From Kingdonia uniflora (Eukaryota; Streptophyta; Magnoliopsida; Ranunculales; Circaeasteraceae): a stretch of 64,000 nucleotides of DNA. Where the stretch lies: the NCBI GenBank assembly GCA_014058105.1, contig JACGCM010001272.1, forward strand, positions 930,001-994,000. The letters run 5' to 3'. The notes under the pieces are model-generated. The model did not search any database, had not been told where the DNA came from, and was given only the letters and a program-made list of their open reading frames with translations. The number at the start of each line of letters is the position of its first letter. The stretch's first letter is position 1. Shown one piece after another: positions 59,152 to 64,000 of this stretch. The position numbers and the translations under genes are program-made.

Positions 59152-59967
59152 TCAAATCGACCTACTACGGAGAATTACTACAACAATATCTACTTCATAA
59201 CTCTTCAAATATACATGCTTTCTGAGGATCGCTTATTGAGTCAATCAATTCGATCTGGCAGAGACGTCATTCAGCTATGCAATATTCAATACATGTCCCA
59301 TCACGGTCGCTCAGCACGACCTATAACTGGGATCTACTTCATAGCTCTTTAAATATTCACGCTCTCCGAGGATCGGTTATTGAGTCAATCAATTCGATCT
59401 AGCAGAGATGCCATTCAGCTATGCAATATTCAATACATATCCTATCACGGTCGCTCAGCTCGACCTATAACAGGGATCTACTTCATAGCTCTTCAAATAT
59501 ACACGCTCTCCGAGGGTCGCTTATTGAGTCAATCAATTCGATCTGGTAGAGATGCCATTCAGCTATGCAATATTCAATACATGTCCCATCATGGTCGCTC
59601 AGCTCGACCTATAACCAGGATCTACTTCATAGCTCTTCAAATATACATGCTCTCCGAGGATTGCTTATTGAGTCAATCAATTTGATCTAGCAGAGACGCC
59701 ATTCAGCTATGCAATATTCAATACATGTCCCATCACGCTCGCTCAGCTCGACCTATAACCAGGATCTACTTCATAGCTCCCCAAATATATACGCTCTCCG
59801 AGGATCGCTTATTGAATCAATCAATTTTATCTAGTAGAGACGCCATTCAGCTATGCAATATTCAATACATGTCCCCTTACGGTCGCTCAGCTCGACCTAT
59901 AACTGGGATCTACATACGCACTGCCCCGCGGGTCGTTTATTGAGACAATCAATTCGACCTGGCAGTG
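59152..59967 (+). repeat. 144-bp tandem repeat after pol, about 5.7 copies
   Basis: ttattgagtcaatcaat anchors at 59233, 59377, 59521, 59665 and 59809 are each 144 bases apart; a sixth at 59937 follows a 16-base loss. The unit includes ggtcgctcagctcgacc and cattcagctatgcaatattc. Frames through it are repeat artefacts. Confidence 0.93.
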
Positions 59968-60191
59968 ACGCACCCTTCAAAAATCTCGTTACGGTCTTTA
60001 TTAATTTGTTCAAATTGACATATACACATTACAATACAACATCACTACATCTCTATATGGTCATTGGTTGGATCACCCAATTCGACTATACATAGAGATA
60101 ACAACAAACTTTTTTATCTACTCAACATTTGATATTTTTCTACAGCAAAGACATATTTACACTCTGTCTCATTACAATATAAACAATGAAA

Positions 60192-63100
60192 CTACTGTTT
60201 GTGCTTTGGGCGTACAATATTTGAACTTTCCCCAGGCCCAGATAAAAGTAAGATAGGGAAAGGAATAGCCACATCAACTACAGTAGAAGGTGCATTCAAC
60301 AATTCCATAACTCTCGACATTAAATTATCTATATAAGATAACCGTGCTTGCTGCAAGTCATATTCCGTAACGTATTCAGTTGTAGCAGCCAAGATCGACT
60401 CACACTCTGCTCAAAATTTCTCTATATCAGCATGCAGCATAGCCATAGCACGCAACGTAACATTATCTGTAGTCAATAACGTAGCTTCACAAAATTTGGT
60501 TTTCACCTTGTTCAGTTCGTCTTCAAGATCTTTACATCGAGCATCCAAAGATTTGTTTTTCCTGCAGCAACGAGCCTTTATATTGCTTCGTTATCTGCAC
60601 ACTGTGCTCCATCTCTTGCTTCAGACGTTGCAACTTCTTATCTAACTCCCTCGAATAATTGATCCCAGTTTTAGCTGCGTTCACCATCCTCTGCGATTCT
60701 TTATACTTCACATGGAGTTCCTCAAAAACTTCATTACCTTGCATACACTCTAGTATCAAAGCTTGTTTGTCCCAGTCAAGATCGGCGATCCGCTAATTAT
60801 ATTTATTGATGGCCTCATTCAGCTCTTGATCTCTCTTGGAACATGCCTCCTCATGAGTTTTGGCACGATTATTTTTTCTCTGACATGAATCTTGAGCCTC
60901 ACGCAAATCCCAGTTCAGTTTTTCATGCGCTCGCGCATATAACGGACTTCAGAATCTTGCTTCATTAAGATATTAGTATTATTTGCTATCACCGACTGAT
61001 GATACAACAGATCATTCTTTTGCTTTTTAATCATACTTAATAGATCCAGTACCTGTTGATTCGCAGCCATGGTCTCCAACTTTTTCTTCTTCAGAGATTC
61101 TTTCCACAGTTCAGATTCATTATTAGCAGTCAATATCTCTGCATCCTTACATGATAACTCTACAATCACAGTATATAGCCGACTCTGCAGCTCTAACATC
61201 TCAGATTCCAGCTTTGAATTCAACAAAGTTATTCTTTCAACTGCCAACGAACATTGCTGCAACTTGGCAAACAATTTTTTATTTGACGTGGATAAGGCAG
61301 CCAATTTGTCCTGTTCTTTGTCTTCAACCTAGAAGAACGATCACAAGTGGCAATACATTTATCAACAAATATTCATTCCTACAAGACATATCATTCTACA
61401 ACATTTATTACAACATCAAGCTATGATACACAAATCAACTACATTATGCAAAATACAATCAAATACCGCAATCTAGTTGGCTTGTGATTGCACCCTACTA
61501 CTACTAACATCTACTTGTAAATGTTCATTAAAGATTGTGACCTCTTGGGGATGGGTCTTATGTCGTGTGTGAGGCAGCAGATCTTTGACCTCCTCCTCCT
61601 CAGACTCTTCAGCTCGCGGTTTTGAGGTTAAAGCTCCCCCACCCTCATTCCCTTTTGCAAACCACATATTTTCAACCTTATCATTCTCTACTTCCACATC
61701 TTTACCACAACTTGAGATATAACGTCTAAATTCATTTTCTACCCTCTCGAGCTTACCCCCATGAAACGCGATCACATTGGCTATCTGACGTTCATGGTCC
61801 GTGTTGATAGCACATTTTCCCCACTTTGGAGTAATTTTCTTCTTCAAGCATGATTGGGATACTTGCCGACGTTGCTGCGTATCTAGTAAATGCGCTTCTA
61901 ACAATGTCACTCTCTGCAACAACCTAGCACACTCCACCTTTTCCCTCTCCAGACATGTATTATGACCCTTGCACCACTCCAGTTTGTCACAAGCATGCCT
62001 CAGATCGATTTCTAATTGTGCGTAGATCTTTCTATCCTCCTTTTTTATGTTGAAGAAAATGATCCTCATTGCTCTTTTCCCCTACAAAATTCAAGCTCAT
62101 CAGGCAATGAACCTACAATACCCCATATGATGGATACTCCAGCCCGAGCTGATCATCTTTGTGCCTATCTACTTTGGCGATTGCACGCTTCTTGCACTAA
62201 GAATTTCACCCGAGCTGGGTCCGGCACTATGCCTCTCTCAGTTAACAGTTCTAAATAGGCCTCCTTCAAACCCCGCTCACTATCAACTTCGACCTCAAAA
62301 TAAAGCTTCAAAGACAACGATGACCTTTGATACTCTAACTTATCGCTCTCATCTACGAACCGCTTATCCTTAAGGGATTTTTGGAGTAAAACTAACCTAT
62401 CAATCTCTTTTTGTAAAACCTCATCCTTCTCAATTTTTATCTTCCCATATCTGCATTGAAGCTCGAATAACTTCTTAAAGGTTTTATCAAAGTTCGACTT
62501 ATGAAGGCGCATCTCATATTTAAGTTTATTGTATACCTGTTGAGTACGATTGATGAAATCCTTTGCTTGACTCAAGGCCTTCTCCATCTCGATCACTTTC
62601 CCCCTTAAATGAACTACCTCCTACATACAAATCATATATTCACATCCAAACAACATATATCAACAACAACTACAAAAATTTCAAAGTCTTGACAAAAACA
62701 GTTCTACCACCAGTACAAAGAACAAAGTTTGACTAAGTCTTAGAACTATGCTACAACTACGGAACCAAGATTTAGCTCCTACTACCTCCTTGGTCGGATC
62801 ATCAGCCACTGGAGGAGCCAGGGTCTGCTCAGCCACTAGAGAGGCATCATCCCCTGGGAAGACGATCTCGCCATACTTCCCTGCAAGAGCAAGATCGACA
62901 TTCTCTATGCTCAAACCCCAGAAGTAGAAGGCTTGAATCAGCTTATTTCAAAAAGCCATCGCAATATCAACAGCCTTCTTCGCCTCATCTTCAACCTCTT
63001 TCTTTGTAGCGGCAGCTTCCTTCTTGAACTTATCTTTCTGTAGAGTCTTCTCCTTCTCGAACTGCTCCCTCTGCAGTACCTTCTCCTGCTCAAACTGTTC

Positions 63101-64000
63101 TCGCAGAGCAGCTTTCTCTGCATCATGTTGCCGAAAAAGTTCGCCATGATTCGCAACATCTATCTTCAACACCTCCGCAGCCAACTTCCAAGCAGCAGAA
63201 AGCTGCACCACAAATACAACAAATAGTATTACAAGATCGGATCATTACTGGAAAAGATTTAATCAAATAGCACCTTGCATGCCTGAGAGATGATGGACCG
63301 AATTTGAGTATCTAAGCGGATGGGATCACGCGTAGCCAAATCCAACGCCTCCTGCCCCACGGCTTTGAGGTTGACACCCTTCGAAGAAGCTCGGATATCT
63401 TTACCGGATTCTTTTTTCTGCTTCTTCAGGGAGGAACCATATTTACATCAGCATCCACCCCCTCAGTTCCCACCGGCGATATCTGTACAGGAGCTGTTTG
63501 TTCAGAAGGCGGCACCGTCTTTTTTATTCTAGGTCGCCGAACTAAGGAGCCCAAAGTACCCACAGCATAGGCAGGAATCTCCATCACATCAACATATGCA
63601 GAGCCAGAAGCAACCATAACTCGTTTTTGATGAGCTCATTGCACTTTTTCAACTACAGAGTTAAACCTCTTATCTCTGCGAATTCCTAGTTCTCCAAGAA
63701 CTTTGTTCAGCTCGTTTCCTTCTCGACTAACGACTTCGAAAAAACTCGATGTATCAGCAGCAGCTTTTGGATTAGGCTCTACCAAAATAGCAACAAACTA
63801 TGTTAGTAGCTCGCAATAAGTTAAAAGACAAACTGCAAGCAGAATGAAGGCACTTACTCTCGTTAAAATTCTTATAAATAAGCTCGAGCGCGGGTTCCCC
63901 AGAAACTTGCATATAATTACCCCTCACCATCACAAGATGGTCGCACCAGGGTCTCCCAGAAGATTCAAAATCAAAGAATTTCGGCCTCGCCGAATCACTA
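60192..64000 (-). pseudogene. Antisense spliced coiled-coil gene of Tat copy 2 (partial)
   Basis: Minus strand; the front lies beyond the window. Exons: to 63858 (SARPKFFDFESSGRPW), 63778-63274 (ELGIRRDKRFNSVVEKVQ), 63202-62786 (a coiled coil of REQFEQEKV-type repeats, then WGLSIENVDLALAGKYGEI) and from 62620 (FELQCRYGKIKIEKDEVL). Further exons hold KVENMWFAKG and coiled coils (60532-62069). The introns 63859/63779, 63273/63203 and 62785/62621 are GT-AG and join in phase. Lesions: an in-frame tga after DIAMAF, a stop in the exon at 63640, one frameshift near 63430. Long coiled coils suggest a structural or partner-binding protein; function unknown. Confidence 0.75.

Larger units (their letters stand above)
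52941..64000 (+). mobile_element. Tat-lineage retrotransposon, copy 2 (runs off the window)
   Basis: 5' LTR, primer site, gag, protease, RT, two RNase H domains, integrase, a tandem-repeat array and part of the antisense gene, in the same order as copy 1. It should extend several kb past the right edge to its 3' LTR. Its coding sequence is better preserved than copy 1, with longer open frames, but still has stops and frameshifts. The sequence differs widely from copy 1, so these are different families or subfamilies. Confidence 0.92.

Noticed and set aside
59143..59943. Plus-strand frames with repeated SQSIRSGRDAIQLCNIQY
   Set aside because: They only reflect the 144-bp tandem repeat, whose period is a multiple of three, so any open phase stays open.

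Overview
The window looks like nuclear DNA of a dicot-like flowering plant. Evidence: GT-AG introns, a plastid-targeted ribosomal protein gene, an abscisic-acid biosynthesis dehydrogenase, a LHY/CCA1-like (REVEILLE) MYB gene and a dense plant-type transposon load. I cannot name the species. All three intact genes lie on the minus strand: chloroplast ribosomal protein L5 (RPL5, 9156-15666, 3 exons), an ABA2-like xanthoxin dehydrogenase (37962-42092, 2 coding exons) and an RVE6-like MYB factor (47432-51960, 8 exons). Their exon phases join without error by hand. The protein lengths (267, 281 and 331 aa) fit the families.

Layout, left to right. 1-720: probable LTR debris. 900-2120: SINE-like copies. 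2168-2998: a TATA box followed by three phase-compatible exons of an unidentified C2H2 zinc-finger protein. 3897-4586: a duplicated exon. 5140-5892: a broken fragment of the MenH domain of PHYLLO, the phylloquinone-pathway fusion protein, damaged by a stop, a frameshift, an inverted duplication and a SINE. 6902-8250: a hAT-type MITE and LTR-like debris. 9156-15666: RPL5, whose second intron holds a complete Ty3/gypsy element (9573-14292, TSD GTGTC). 15854-16312: a dispersed repeat whose second copy is at 42550-43014; both lie just upstream of a gene.

16393-36100 is a nest. A gypsy chromovirus end (pol tail, chromodomain region, 3' LTR) was split by a hAT transposon (17476-35928, 8-bp TSD). 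The hAT was in turn split by a 15.3-kb Tat-lineage LTR retrotransposon (17736-32999, TSD ACATT). Two small DNA transposons lie at its edges. ABA2 follows, with a 5'-truncated LINE in its long intron, then an old LTR, then the RVE6-like gene. A second Tat element starts at 52941 and runs off the right edge.

The most interesting signal is in the two Tat elements. Each carries, downstream of pol and on the opposite strand, a coiled-coil-rich gene with introns. The protein motifs, two intron positions and intron phases agree between the two divergent copies, even though the local tandem repeats beside pol are unrelated. Antisense extra ORFs are known in some Tat families; a conserved, spliced, multi-exon one deserves a closer look. 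Both copies also have a stop at the same gag codon, and each has different lesions in catalytic residues.
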